Positions 1 through 7,708 of a stretch of DNA of 11,744 bases are shown piece by piece. The stretch is from assembly GCA_035275805.1 (NCBI GenBank), contig DATEMG010000257.1, forward strand, positions 1 to 11,744. The letters run 5' to 3'. The translations under genes were made by a program, and so were the position numbers. The number at the start of each line of letters is the position of its first letter. Positions within the stretch are counted from its first letter, which is position 1. The DNA is from JAJVID01 sp035275805 (GTDB taxonomy: Bacteria > Acidobacteriota > Blastocatellia > RBC074). The notes beneath the pieces are model-generated. The model was not told the origin of the DNA. It saw only the letters and a program-made list of their open reading frames with translations, and searched no databases.

Positions 1-14
1 GGATTGCTCTTAAC

Positions 15-46
15 TGACACCTGACACCTGTCACCTGACACCTGTC
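15..46. repeat. Tandem 7-bp repeat (TGACACC / TGTCACC), about 4.5 copies
   Basis: Seen directly: units TGACACC, TGACACC, TGTCACC, TGACACC and a partial TGTC follow one another. The left-hand stop codon of the hybrid kinase gene (complement of 31-33) and its last codons (K-T-G-V-R) lie inside the array. Short heptamer arrays of this kind often sit between genes. Here the array has supplied a stop codon and the last residues of the protein. Whether it continues left of the window cannot be seen. Confidence 0.8.
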
Positions 47-1668
47 TTCACCTTCGATTGCCAGCCCCTTTCGATCAAGCTTCTGACCGCGACCACGAGC
101 TCGACAGGCTCCACCGGTTTGGCGATGTGCATCTGGAAGCCGGCGTAGAGCGCGCGCGTGCGGTCTTCGACGCGGCCGAAGGCCGACAGCGCAATGGCGG
201 GCAACACGCCGTCGTGCGACTTTTCCCATTCGCGCAGCTTATGGATCAGGCTAAAACCGTCTTCGCCGGGCATTGCCAGGTCGCAGACTAGCACATCGGG
301 GCGGCGCTCCGCTGTCAACAGATCAATCGCTTCTCCAGCCGAAGCGAACGCCGTCACTCGCGCCCCGTGTGATTCCAATACCGAAGTGATTAACTCGCGC
401 GCGTTGGCCTCGTCGTCCACGACGGCGACCCAGACGCCCTCCAGCGACATAATCCTGGCGTCGGCCATCGGCTTACGTTCGATTTCGGCGGTATAGATGG
501 CGCGAACGGGCAGCTTGATGATGAAGGTCGCGCCTTTCCCTTCGCCATCGCTTTCGGCTGTAACGCCGCCGCCGTGCATTTCGACCAGTTGTCGCACAAG
601 CGACAATCCCAGGCCAAGGCCGCCTTTGCGACGGGCGGCGGAGGCGTCGGCCTGGCGATAACGTTCGAAGAGGTAGGGCATGAATTCCGGGCTGATGCCG
701 CAACCCGTGTCCCGAACGCTGATTTGAATGTAAGGGTCGACACGCCCCAACCTCACTTCGACGCGCCCGCCTTCGCTCGTGAATTTGACGGCGTTCGAGA
801 GCAGATTCCAGACAACCTGCTGCAAGCGGTCGGGGTCGCCCGTAATCTGATCGGCTTCACGGTCGAGTATGGCTTCAAGCGCGATGCTCTTGGCGTCGGC
901 CGCCGGGCGCACCACGTCCATTGTTTTCTCGATCAGCGGCGCCAGGTTGACCGGCTGGACTTCGAGTTTCAGCTTGCCTCTGACGATGCGCGCCGTGTCC
1001 ATAAGGTCGTCGATCAGTTGCGATTGCATCCGCGCGCTGCGTTCGATGATTTCGGTGGCGCGCTGGTAGAGTTCCTCGTCGGGCCGCCCCTGGCGCAAAA
1101 TGCGCGTCCAGCCGAGAATGGCGTTGAGCGGGGACCGCAGCTCATGCGAGACCAGGGCGATAAACTCGTCTTTCAGGCGGCTGGCGTCTTCAGATTCGCT
1201 CCGCGCCACCCGTTCGCGCTCCAGATCCTCGCGTGCTTCCTCGGTCCGCTTGCGCCCGGCGACCTCCTCTATGGCGCCGCGCGCCACTTTGACATAGCCG
1301 ATCAAATCCCCTTTTTCATCTTTCAGCGAATTGACCAGGCCGGAAATCCAGAGGCGGGAGCCGTCTTTCCGCAGATGCCAGCGATTCTCACCCGTTCGCC
1401 CGTTGCTTCTGACATTCTCAAGCTCGCGTTCCGGCGCGCCCTGGCTGCGATCTTCGGGCGTGAAGAGGATCGCGAAACTCTCGCCGACTATCTCTTCTTC
1501 CCTGTAACCGAAGACCTCCTCCGCGCCTTTATTCCAACTCAGGATGCGTCCCCCAGGGTCGATCGCGAAGATCGAGTAATCGGACACACTCTCGACCATA
1601 AGGCGGAAAAGATTTTCGCCGTCCCGCTTCCAACCTTCTTCTCTTCCTCTCTCTTCGCCGTTGTTCAT
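31..1668 (-). CDS. PAS-domain hybrid sensor histidine kinase with C-terminal receiver
   Basis: 545-aa signalling kinase, apparently soluble: no signal peptide or membrane segment is visible. Domains in order: PAS plus PAC at about 20-140 (signature SIFAIDPGGRILSWN, then GYREEEIVG); a charged coiled coil at about 138-168; HisKA with phospho-acceptor His175 in SHELRSPLN; HATPase_c with N box NLLSNAVKF (288-296), G1 DTGCGI (320-325) and G2 GGLGLGLSL (349-357); and a receiver at about 411-535 with acidic pair D418/D419, phospho-acceptor D463 in VCDLAMPG, S495 and K517. All catalytic positions are intact. The ATG at 1666-1668 is preceded on the minus strand by GAGG about 7 nt upstream. It is transcribed away from the sigma-54 activator gene. 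With no separate output domain, the receiver probably passes phosphate to another protein or tunes the kinase. Signal and partner are unknown; a link to nitrogen is only inferred from position. Confidence 0.93.
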   Translation of the reverse strand: MNNGEERGREEGWKRDGENLFRLMVESVSDYSIFAIDPGGRILSWNKGAEEVFGYREEEIVGESFAILFTPEDRSQGAPERELENVRSNGRTGENRWHLRKDGSRLWISGLVNSLKDEKGDLIGYVKVARGAIEEVAGRKRTEEAREDLERERVARSESEDASRLKDEFIALVSHELRSPLNAILGWTRILRQGRPDEELYQRATEIIERSARMQSQLIDDLMDTARIVRGKLKLEVQPVNLAPLIEKTMDVVRPAADAKSIALEAILDREADQITGDPDRLQQVVWNLLSNAVKFTSEGGRVEVRLGRVDPYIQISVRDTGCGISPEFMPYLFERYRQADASAARRKGGLGLGLSLVRQLVEMHGGGVTAESDGEGKGATFIIKLPVRAIYTAEIERKPMADARIMSLEGVWVAVVDDEANARELITSVLESHGARVTAFASAGEAIDLLTAERRPDVLVCDLAMPGEDGFSLIHKLREWEKSHDGVLPAIALSAFGRVEDRTRALYAGFQMHIAKPVEPVELVVAVRSLIERGWQSKVKTGVR

Positions 1669-2158
1669 CGCCTGGCCTCGAGATATTTGATTTGACGCAA
1701 GTATAGTGACTGGCGTCGTACTGGGAGAACGGCTCAGGGTAAGTCATGAAAGGTTGTCGTGGAGGAGTACCAGGCCATTGTAACAGTTTCGACTCGGCCC
1801 TGTCAGGGTGATCGAAGTTAAATCGAAGAGGTACGCCATTTGCTCTTTCTGATTGCTTAATATTTTCGGCTTAACCGATCGGCTCTTGGATGAATCATTG
1901 AGGCCTTTACCCCTCGACACGTCGGCGAGAAAGAGATTCTTCAAAGCCTTGCGGTTTTACAGCGGTTTTTCCTGTCGGCGCGCGAAGACCGCCTTGAACT
2001 TCTCCTTGAGGCGCCATAGAGGCTCTGGCGCCGCCTTTTGCCGGGTGTGACAAAAATGTTATCTTTGCCGCTTATTCGCACAATTTTGTAGTTTTTGGAC
2101 TTTTAAAAATATACTTGGTTCTACAGCCGGGATTCTTAAATGGAGTTTTAGATGAATT
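1669..2158. other. Divergent intergenic region between hybrid kinase and sigma-54 activator
   Basis: 490 bp with no gene I can support. Two short open frames (1744-1944 minus, 1853-2050 plus) overlap each other, resemble no family and lack ribosome-binding sites. Next to the kinase start, the minus strand reads TATACT (plus-strand 1700-1705), a plausible -10 without a convincing -35. A 7-bp-arm hairpin (GGCGCCA at 2010-2016, TGGCGCC at 2026-2032) is followed by GCCTTTT. The last 100 bp are much more AT-rich than the surroundings, consistent with a promoter region for the activator gene. Confidence 0.6.
2086..2115 (+). promoter_or_regulatory. Possible sigma-70 type promoter for the sigma-54 activator gene
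   Basis: TTGTAG (2086-2091) and TATACT (2110-2115) are separated by 18 bp inside an AT-rich island, about 45 bp upstream of the start codon at 2159. The -10 is good and the -35 is mediocre. Expression from a housekeeping promoter would be normal for a sigma-54 enhancer-binding protein. Prediction from sequence only. Confidence 0.4.
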
Positions 2159-3694
<1,536 letters not shown>

Positions 3695-3696
3695 TT

Positions 3697-3718
3697 TTCC
3701 TGGGGGCGCCTCCAGGAA
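3697..3718 (+). terminator. Hairpin after the sigma-54 activator gene
   Basis: TTCCTGG (3697-3703) pairs with CCAGGAA (3712-3718), extended inward by a G-T and a G-C pair to a small GCGC loop. It starts 3 nt after the stop codon. No T-run follows, so it is not a classical intrinsic terminator. It may protect the 3' end or act with a termination factor. Confidence 0.4.
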
Positions 3719-3726
3719 GGAAACCG

Positions 3727-3766
3727 ACAATCTTGTTCGTTAATCCGGCGCGAGATACATTTTTGT
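3727..3766. promoter_or_regulatory. Paired ACA-N4-TGT sites, candidate enhancer (UAS) for the sigma-54 activator
   Basis: Two short inverted repeats of the same form are seen: ACA-ATCT-TGT at 3727-3736 and ACA-TTTT-TGT at 3757-3766. They are exactly 30 bp apart, close to three helical turns. They lie about 105-145 bp upstream of the -24 element at 3870, the usual distance for activator-binding sites of sigma-54 promoters. NifA sites are classically TGT-N10-ACA, so this is not that consensus. Assignment to the adjacent activator is inference. Confidence 0.45.
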
Positions 3767-3869
3767 AGGCGCTCGGCGGCGCGTGGGCGGCGCGTCGAAT
3801 GACTATTATCTCTTGTTTTCGTTGTCGTTACCGCCACTTAGTTAGCAGCCCGCCGGACCGGGCGGCGCC

Positions 3870-3885
3870 TGGCAAGGGACTTGCT
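3870..3885 (+). promoter_or_regulatory. Sigma-54 (RpoN) -24/-12 promoter
   Basis: TGGCA (3870-3874) and TTGCT (3881-3885) are arranged so that GG and GC are separated by exactly 10 bp, the hallmark of sigma-54 promoters (consensus TGGCAC-N5-TTGCW). Transcription would start near 3896, running into the small ORF (start 3919) and then glnA. The gene immediately upstream encodes a sigma-54 activator, which supports the call. I saw no equally good match elsewhere, but did not scan by computer. Confidence 0.8.
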
Positions 3886-3918
3886 ACAAAATTGGCTTGA
3901 AGTTCGGGCCGACCCTTA

Positions 3919-4173
3919 GTGAAAGACCGTCGCCGATTCAAATGCCGCCACAATATGCGTAGAGAAGAAGAACAGGCTGAGAGCAATTACGGCCAGTTGA
4001 TGGCCTGTCTGATGCGCGAGCGTGATCGCTTCGCGGCGGAATCTGATTTTCATGCTTTCGCCCTCGAATCAGTTCGTCGCTTCATCGCCGATCTACGATC
4101 GCTCGATATCGAGTTGACGATGAGGCCGAGATATTTGAATGCCCCGCCGTATCGTTCGAGTGATGTCGAATGA
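3919..4173 (+). CDS. Small hypothetical protein between sigma-54 promoter and glnA
   Basis: Frame of 84 codons from GTG 3919; an internal ATG at 3955 would give 72 residues. No good ribosome-binding site precedes either start. The product is highly charged and mostly helix-compatible, with a core from YGQLMACLMRERDRF to FALESVRRFIADLRSLDIEL, and has no signal peptide or membrane segment. I recognise no family. Its position, the first frame after the sigma-54 promoter and in the same orientation as glnA, suggests co-expression under nitrogen control. Small partners of glutamine synthetase are known in other bacteria (for example the GS inactivating factors of cyanobacteria), but I see no similarity. 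A chance open frame in a long leader is possible. Confidence 0.4.
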   Translation: MKDRRRFKCRHNMRREEEQAESNYGQLMACLMRERDRFAAESDFHAFALESVRRFIADLRSLDIELTMRPRYLNAPPYRSSDVE

Positions 4174-4281
4174 ACGAGCGGGCGGCGCCTTTTCTGTCAT
4201 CGCTTAGATGCGAATACGAGTTTCTTTCTTAATTCCACTAATTTTAATTTCAGGCCCGGGGCGCCCCCCCTGTCGCCTGAT

Positions 4282-4288
4282 AAGGAGG
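4282..4288 (+). promoter_or_regulatory. Ribosome-binding site of glnA
   Basis: AAGGAGG lies 6 nt before the ATG at 4295, an ideal spacing. It decides the start against the ATG at 4291, which is only 2 nt from the site and opens an 8-codon frame ending at 4317. Confidence 0.8.
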
Positions 4289-4294
4289 CAATGA

Positions 4295-5719
4295 ATGACC
4301 CCAAAAGACGTAATTAAGTTCGCCAAAGAGAAGGGCGTTCAGATCGTGGACCTGCGGTTCGTGGACCTGCCGGGAACCTGGCAGCATTTCTCGATCACGG
4401 CGGCCGAACTGAGTGAAGACCTCTTCGCCGAAGGCATCGGCTTCGACGGATCCTCGATCCGCGGGTTCCAGACGATCAACGAATCGGACATGCTGCTTTT
4501 CCCGGATCCGACAACCGCGCAGTTGGACCCGTTCACCGAACATCAGACGCTGGTCCTGATCTGCGACGTGAAAGACCCGGTGACCGGCGGCAATTACTCG
4601 CGCGACCCGCGCTACGTGGCCAGAAAGGCCGAAGAGTACGTCAAGAAGATCGGCCTCGCCGACACCGTTTACATAGGCCCGGAGCTGGAATTCTTCATCC
4701 TCGACAACGTCAGCTTCGATCAGGGCTACAACTTCGGTTTTTACTACCTCGACTCGGAGGCGGCCTTCTGGAATTCGGGCCGTGAGGGAACGCCGGATCG
4801 CCCGAACCTGGGCCATCGCCCGCGCTACAAGCAGGGCTATTTCCCGGTCCCGCCTGATGACCACCTGCAGGACGTCCGCTCCGCGATGGTATTGGCCCTC
4901 GAAAGCGTTGGGGTCAAGATCGAAGTCCATCACCACGAAGTGGCGACGGGGGGCCAGACCGAAATCGACATGCGCTTCGACACGCTGACCAAAATGGCTG
5001 ACAAGGTGTTTTGGTACAAGTACGTCACCAAAAATGTCGCGCGCAAATACGGCAAGACCGTTACCTTCATGCCCAAACCGATTTTCCAGGACAACGGCTC
5101 GGGCATGCACACGCACCAATCGCTTTGGAAGGAAGGGAAAAACCTCTTCTATGAGAAGGGCGGCTACGCCGACCTCTCGCAGACTTGCCTCTATTACATC
5201 GGCGGCATCTTGAAGCACGCGCCGGCGCTTTGCGCGCTGATAGCGCCGACGACCAATTCGTATCGCCGCCTGGTGCCTGGCTACGAGGCGCCGATCAATC
5301 TGGCCTACAGCCAGCGCAATCGTTCGGCGGCAGTGCGCATCCCGATGTACTCGAAGTCCGAAAAAGCCAAGCGCATCGAGTTCCGCACCCCCGACCCGAC
5401 CTGCAACCCGTACCTGTCGTTCGCCGCGTGCGTGATGGCGGGACTCGACGGCGTCGCCAACAAGATCGATCCCGGCAAACCTTTCGACAAAGACCTCTAC
5501 GAGCTGCCTCCCGAAGAGGCCGCCGAAATCAAACAACTCCCGGGCTCGCTCGACGTGGTGCTCGACGCGCTGGAGGCCGACCACTCCTTCCTCCTCAAAG
5601 GCGACGTCTTCACGCCCGACCTGATCGAGACCTGGATCGAATACAAGCGCAAGAACGAAGTGGACCCGATCCGGCTGCGCCCGCATCCGTGGGAGTTCGC
5701 GCTCTATTTCAACATCTAA
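4295..5719 (+). CDS. glnA: Type I (beta) glutamine synthetase, adenylylatable
   Basis: 474-aa enzyme making glutamine from glutamate, ammonia and ATP; a cytoplasmic dodecamer in this family. Visible signatures: the beta-grasp region with IGFDGSSIRGF (48-58), the metal/glutamate site GPELEFFI (128-135), HHHEVATGGQ (212-221), the ATP/metal motif NGSGMHTHQS (267-276), NRSAAVRIP (342-350) and IEFRTPDPTCNPYL (361-374). Length matches E. coli GlnA (469 aa). The loop DKDLYELPPEE carries Tyr402, equivalent to the tyrosine that GlnE adenylylates in I-beta enzymes, which fits the two GlnE-type genes downstream. It is preceded by a strong ribosome-binding site and an AT-rich leader, is probably reached by transcripts from the sigma-54 promoter at 3870, and is closed by a strong terminator. 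Codon use is strongly GC-rich and regular, as expected of a highly expressed native gene. Confidence 0.98.
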   Translation: MTPKDVIKFAKEKGVQIVDLRFVDLPGTWQHFSITAAELSEDLFAEGIGFDGSSIRGFQTINESDMLLFPDPTTAQLDPFTEHQTLVLICDVKDPVTGGNYSRDPRYVARKAEEYVKKIGLADTVYIGPELEFFILDNVSFDQGYNFGFYYLDSEAAFWNSGREGTPDRPNLGHRPRYKQGYFPVPPDDHLQDVRSAMVLALESVGVKIEVHHHEVATGGQTEIDMRFDTLTKMADKVFWYKYVTKNVARKYGKTVTFMPKPIFQDNGSGMHTHQSLWKEGKNLFYEKGGYADLSQTCLYYIGGILKHAPALCALIAPTTNSYRRLVPGYEAPINLAYSQRNRSAAVRIPMYSKSEKAKRIEFRTPDPTCNPYLSFAACVMAGLDGVANKIDPGKPFDKDLYELPPEEAAEIKQLPGSLDVVLDALEADHSFLLKGDVFTPDLIETWIEYKRKNEVDPIRLRPHPWEFALYFNI

Positions 5720-5739
5720 ACCCGATTCAGACCGCTGCT

Positions 5740-5790
5740 AAAAACAACGCGCGGACGAAGGCTGACTGCTCTTGTCCGCGCGTTGTTTTT
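5740..5790. terminator. Strong bidirectional intrinsic terminator after glnA
   Basis: A perfect 17-bp inverted repeat: 5740-5756 (AAAAACAACGCGCGGAC) and 5774-5790, with a 17-nt loop. The GC-rich core is followed by TTTTT on the plus strand, and the mirrored A-run gives TTTTT on the minus strand. It should stop glnA transcripts and any antisense transcription entering from the right, so the RT cassette downstream needs its own promoter. Confidence 0.93.
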
Positions 5791-5928
5791 GCATTCATAT
5801 TAGGTTTGCGCGGGCTCTTATCAATTGGCTCTGGGCGTTTGCAGATAAAGCCTGGGTCACGGGTGCGAACATTGAGAGTCTGCCGCTCACCTCAACGCCG
5901 CCGGTCTGATAAGGAAAGCTCGGGGTGT

Positions 5929-5956
5929 TTGACACCGCCGCACGATGGTATATCTT
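5929..5956 (+). promoter_or_regulatory. Sigma-70 type promoter of the ncRNA/reverse transcriptase cassette
   Basis: A perfect TTGACA (5929-5934) and TATCTT (5951-5956) with a 16-bp spacer; the expected transcription start is near 5963. It lies between the glnA terminator and the first hairpin of the structured region, oriented towards the reverse transcriptase. It is the best housekeeping-type promoter I see in the window. Confidence 0.7.
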
Positions 5957-6161
5957 TCTTAGGCCTCTCCCTCCTAGGTTCTTCGCAAGAATGACTTAAG
6001 GAGGTCGCGTTCCGGCGCGAGGATCGTCGTGAGATGAAGAAACTTCACGCTCCGTGAGGCGCCGCCGGCCATCGTCAAAGGCTCCGTCATCGCCGCAACC
6101 GGGCGCTAGCGCCAAGGTCCATTGGTCGATGGAAGGCTTTAGAGTCGCGATGGACGGTCGG

Positions 6162-6395
6162 CTAACAGTCTTGCTTTTTAAGGATAAGATTCTTGAGAGT
6201 AAGACTCCTGGCTCACTTGAACGAGTGATAATCGCCGCGCCGCTCGATTCCGAAGCGGCGGACGGTGACGGGTCCATCCATTCTAACTCCTGTCGCGTAG
6301 CTACGCGCTGGGGGACTGGCATGTGGAGGCTCCCGCCTCCATGCAGATCGCCACGGCTTCGGCCGCGCTCTGTGGAACGCCGGTACCTAACAGTC
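6162..6395 (+). repeat. In-frame 9-bp direct repeat pair (CTAACAGTC) 225 bp apart
   Basis: CTAACAGTC occurs at 6162-6170 and 6387-6395. The spacing of 225 is a multiple of three, and both copies read Leu-Thr-Val in the plus frame open from 6054 to 6455. Each copy contains ACA. The pair starts at the foot of the long hairpin and ends at the foot of the last hairpin of the structured RNA. A 9-bp repeat within a few hundred bases can arise by chance. Confidence 0.5.
6167..6206 (+). other. Long RNA hairpin with plus-strand-only wobble pairs
   Basis: AGTCTT (6167-6172) pairs with AAGACT (6201-6206). After a 2/1 internal loop, 6175-6185 pairs continuously with 6189-6199 around a three-base AAG loop. 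Four of these pairs are G-T in DNA, i.e. G-U in plus-strand RNA and A-C mismatches in the antisense. This points to a functional plus-strand RNA. Confidence 0.65.
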
Positions 6396-6424
6396 GGGGG
6401 TTGCGGCGCACAATGGCCCCCGAC
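6393..6424 (+). terminator. GC-rich hairpin just before the RT gene (attenuator or ncRNA 3' end)
   Basis: GTCGGGGG (6393-6400) pairs perfectly with CCCCCGAC (6417-6424), with an inner TTG/CAA. It is followed by ATTTTCTAATA, a short T-rich tract, and the RT start codon lies 18 nt past the stem. It could define the 3' end of the ncRNA and let only part of the transcripts read into the RT gene. The T-tract is weak. Confidence 0.5.
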
Positions 6425-6442
6425 ATTTTCTAATATCACTAC

Positions 6443-7708
6443 ATGGGTAAAGTAGCGCTTGCGGTCAGCAGCTTGGAGAATCTCTTCCACTCCTGGCGAG
6501 ACGTCCGGTCTCATGTCCTGCGAACCTCATGGCCTCACATAACGAGCGAGGCGCATGACATTGACGCATTTCCTTTTCAGGTATTGAACGGCATCCAGGC
6601 CGAGTTGCGGAACAATAATTACCGGTTTTCCCCAAAATATGGGTACACAAAGCGAAAGAGTGGCGGCTCTCGGCGGGGCATTACCGTCCAATCCGTTCGC
6701 GACCGGATTGTCCAACGGGCGATCTTGAATGTGTTGTACACATCCAACTCCGTCCTTAAGGGGCATCTGGGTAACATACCGGCCGTTCTCAACCGGCCAA
6801 GGAGTTTCGCCGGCGTGCCAGGGAGGGGCGCGCCGGAGGCGATCGCCAGTATCGTTAGGGTCATTAGAGAGGGGGCGAAGGCTTACGCATATTCCGATAT
6901 GAAGGACTTCTTTCCTTGCATCCCGAGGAATGACGTCGTTGAATTCATCGGCGCGAATGTGAATGATGATGAGTTCGTAAATTTGTTCCGGCAGGCGCTC
7001 GACACGGAACTCAGTAACGCTAACGATCTTGGCGCCATGCTAGACCTCTTTCCCGGGCCGGAGGTCGGCGTCGCGCAAGGCTCTCTTCTTTCAGTCCTTG
7101 CCGGTAATATTGTAATGCGCCGGTTTGACGATGCGCTGAACACAGGAGAGGTCGTAACAATACGATACCTCGATGATTTCATTATCCTGGCTGAAGGGGT
7201 TGAGTCTGCCGAAAACGCGTTCGGCATGGCGCGCGCAGAACTCGCCCGCCTCGGCATGGATTGTTACGTCCCTTATGACGGCAGCCAGAAGGCGTTCATA
7301 GGGTTGGTGGCGGACGGATTCGACTTTCTCGGTTGCCGCATTCACCCGGACGGGGTTTCGCCGTCGAGCAAGAACAGGCGCAAATTCCTGCGCGACATCA
7401 AAGCGATTATGGCCGAGACGAAGAAGGAGATTCGGGCGTTCAAAGGCGATGACGGGAGACGTCGCAGAACCGAGCATGCGTACATACAGGCGCTCAGCCT
7501 CATCGACCGAAAGATACGAGGTTGGGGAGACGCGTATCAGTTCGTTTCGAACCGGGTTACTTTTTCACAGATGGATGACGCCATCGACGAAATGCTGAGT
7601 GAGTTTCGGTTGTGGTTCTCGCGCCAGACGAAGGACGCCAACCCCCGGGCCCGGCGCCGTATGTCGGGGGTGGCTCTTCTCGCCGACACGCCTCCGCGCG
7701 CTTTTTAG
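6443..7708 (+). CDS. Compact reverse transcriptase, UG/DRT2-like (candidate antiviral RT)
   Basis: 421-aa RNA-directed DNA polymerase. Motifs: RT1-like VRDRIVQRAIL (85-95); SFAGVPGRGAPEAI (121-134) in place of the group II SYGFRPGRS; motif A AYSDMKDFFPCI (149-160, catalytic D152); motif B GVAQGSLLSVLAGNI (209-223); motif C RYLDDFIIL (241-249, D244/D245); FDFLGCRI (293-300); and a thumb-like helical segment SLIDRKIRGWGDAYQF (352-367). All three catalytic aspartates are present. There is no HNH, integrase, protease or retron-type extension, and no intron domain V downstream. The length, SDMKDFF and GVAQGS-S-L-GN pattern and the adjacent structured RNA fit the single-RT DRT2/UG2 defence family as I remember it. 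A group II-derived orphan RT is the alternative. No ribosome-binding site precedes ATG 6443. Codon use is less GC-biased than in glnA or the GlnE-type genes, hinting at horizontal transfer. Its last 4 nt overlap the end of the convergent glnE gene. Confidence 0.85.
   Translation: MGKVALAVSSLENLFHSWRDVRSHVLRTSWPHITSEAHDIDAFPFQVLNGIQAELRNNNYRFSPKYGYTKRKSGGSRRGITVQSVRDRIVQRAILNVLYTSNSVLKGHLGNIPAVLNRPRSFAGVPGRGAPEAIASIVRVIREGAKAYAYSDMKDFFPCIPRNDVVEFIGANVNDDEFVNLFRQALDTELSNANDLGAMLDLFPGPEVGVAQGSLLSVLAGNIVMRRFDDALNTGEVVTIRYLDDFIILAEGVESAENAFGMARAELARLGMDCYVPYDGSQKAFIGLVADGFDFLGCRIHPDGVSPSSKNRRKFLRDIKAIMAETKKEIRAFKGDDGRRRRTEHAYIQALSLIDRKIRGWGDAYQFVSNRVTFSQMDDAIDEMLSEFRLWFSRQTKDANPRARRRMSGVALLADTPPRAF

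Larger units (their letters stand above)
5963..6430 (+). ncRNA. Structured non-coding RNA region upstream of the reverse transcriptase
   Basis: About 460 nt with dense, consistently placed hairpins: 5970-6004 (CCTCCT/AGGAGG with inner TTCTT-CGC-AAGAA); 6005-6020; 6035-6047; a long-range stem 6084-6093 with 6147-6157 (one bulged G) enclosing hairpin 6118-6133; 6167-6206 (17 pairs, several G-U); 6213-6228; 6238-6260; palindrome 6294-6307; 6319-6344 (GCAT/ATGC plus GGAGGC-TCCC-GCCTCC); 6354-6365 with a C(TTCG)G tetraloop; and 6393-6424. The G-U pairs work only in a plus-strand transcript, the same direction as the RT. Defence reverse transcriptases of the DRT2 type and retrons use such an adjacent RNA as template, so this is the candidate template. 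Ends are inferred from the promoter and last hairpin. An uninterrupted frame from GTG 6054 to 6455 crosses the region but looks non-coding in its first and last thirds. Confidence 0.6.

Noticed and set aside
574..1695. 373-codon plus-strand frame opposite the hybrid kinase
   Set aside because: It mirrors the kinase coding strand, where all kinase motifs are intact.
1744..2050. Two short overlapping frames in the kinase/activator spacer
   Set aside because: No ribosome-binding sites, no family resemblance, and opposite strands of the same DNA.
4250..5686. 478-codon minus-strand frame opposite glnA
   Set aside because: The plus strand encodes an unmistakable glutamine synthetase; the antisense product shows no motifs.
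6054..6455. 133-codon plus frame over the structured region, overlapping the RT start
   Set aside because: Not called as a conventional gene: GTG start without a ribosome-binding site, arginine/proline/serine-rich ends, and the DNA is dominated by hairpins. Kept only as a possible rolling-circle frame.
5996..6514. 172-codon minus frame over the same region
   Set aside because: It runs against the promoter and the wobble-pair polarity, has no recognisable protein features, and is not a remnant of the missing GlnE half.
6443..7708. Group II intron maturase
   Set aside because: The thumb segment is maturase-like, but I find no domain V/VI-type hairpin downstream, and the RT gene ends directly against another gene.
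5963..7708. Diversity-generating retroelement or retron
   Set aside because: The RT lacks the DGR-type IGxxxSQ motif and reads QGSLLS; no template/variable repeat pair or Avd-like gene is visible, and no clear msr/msd arrangement with retron-type RT motifs is seen.
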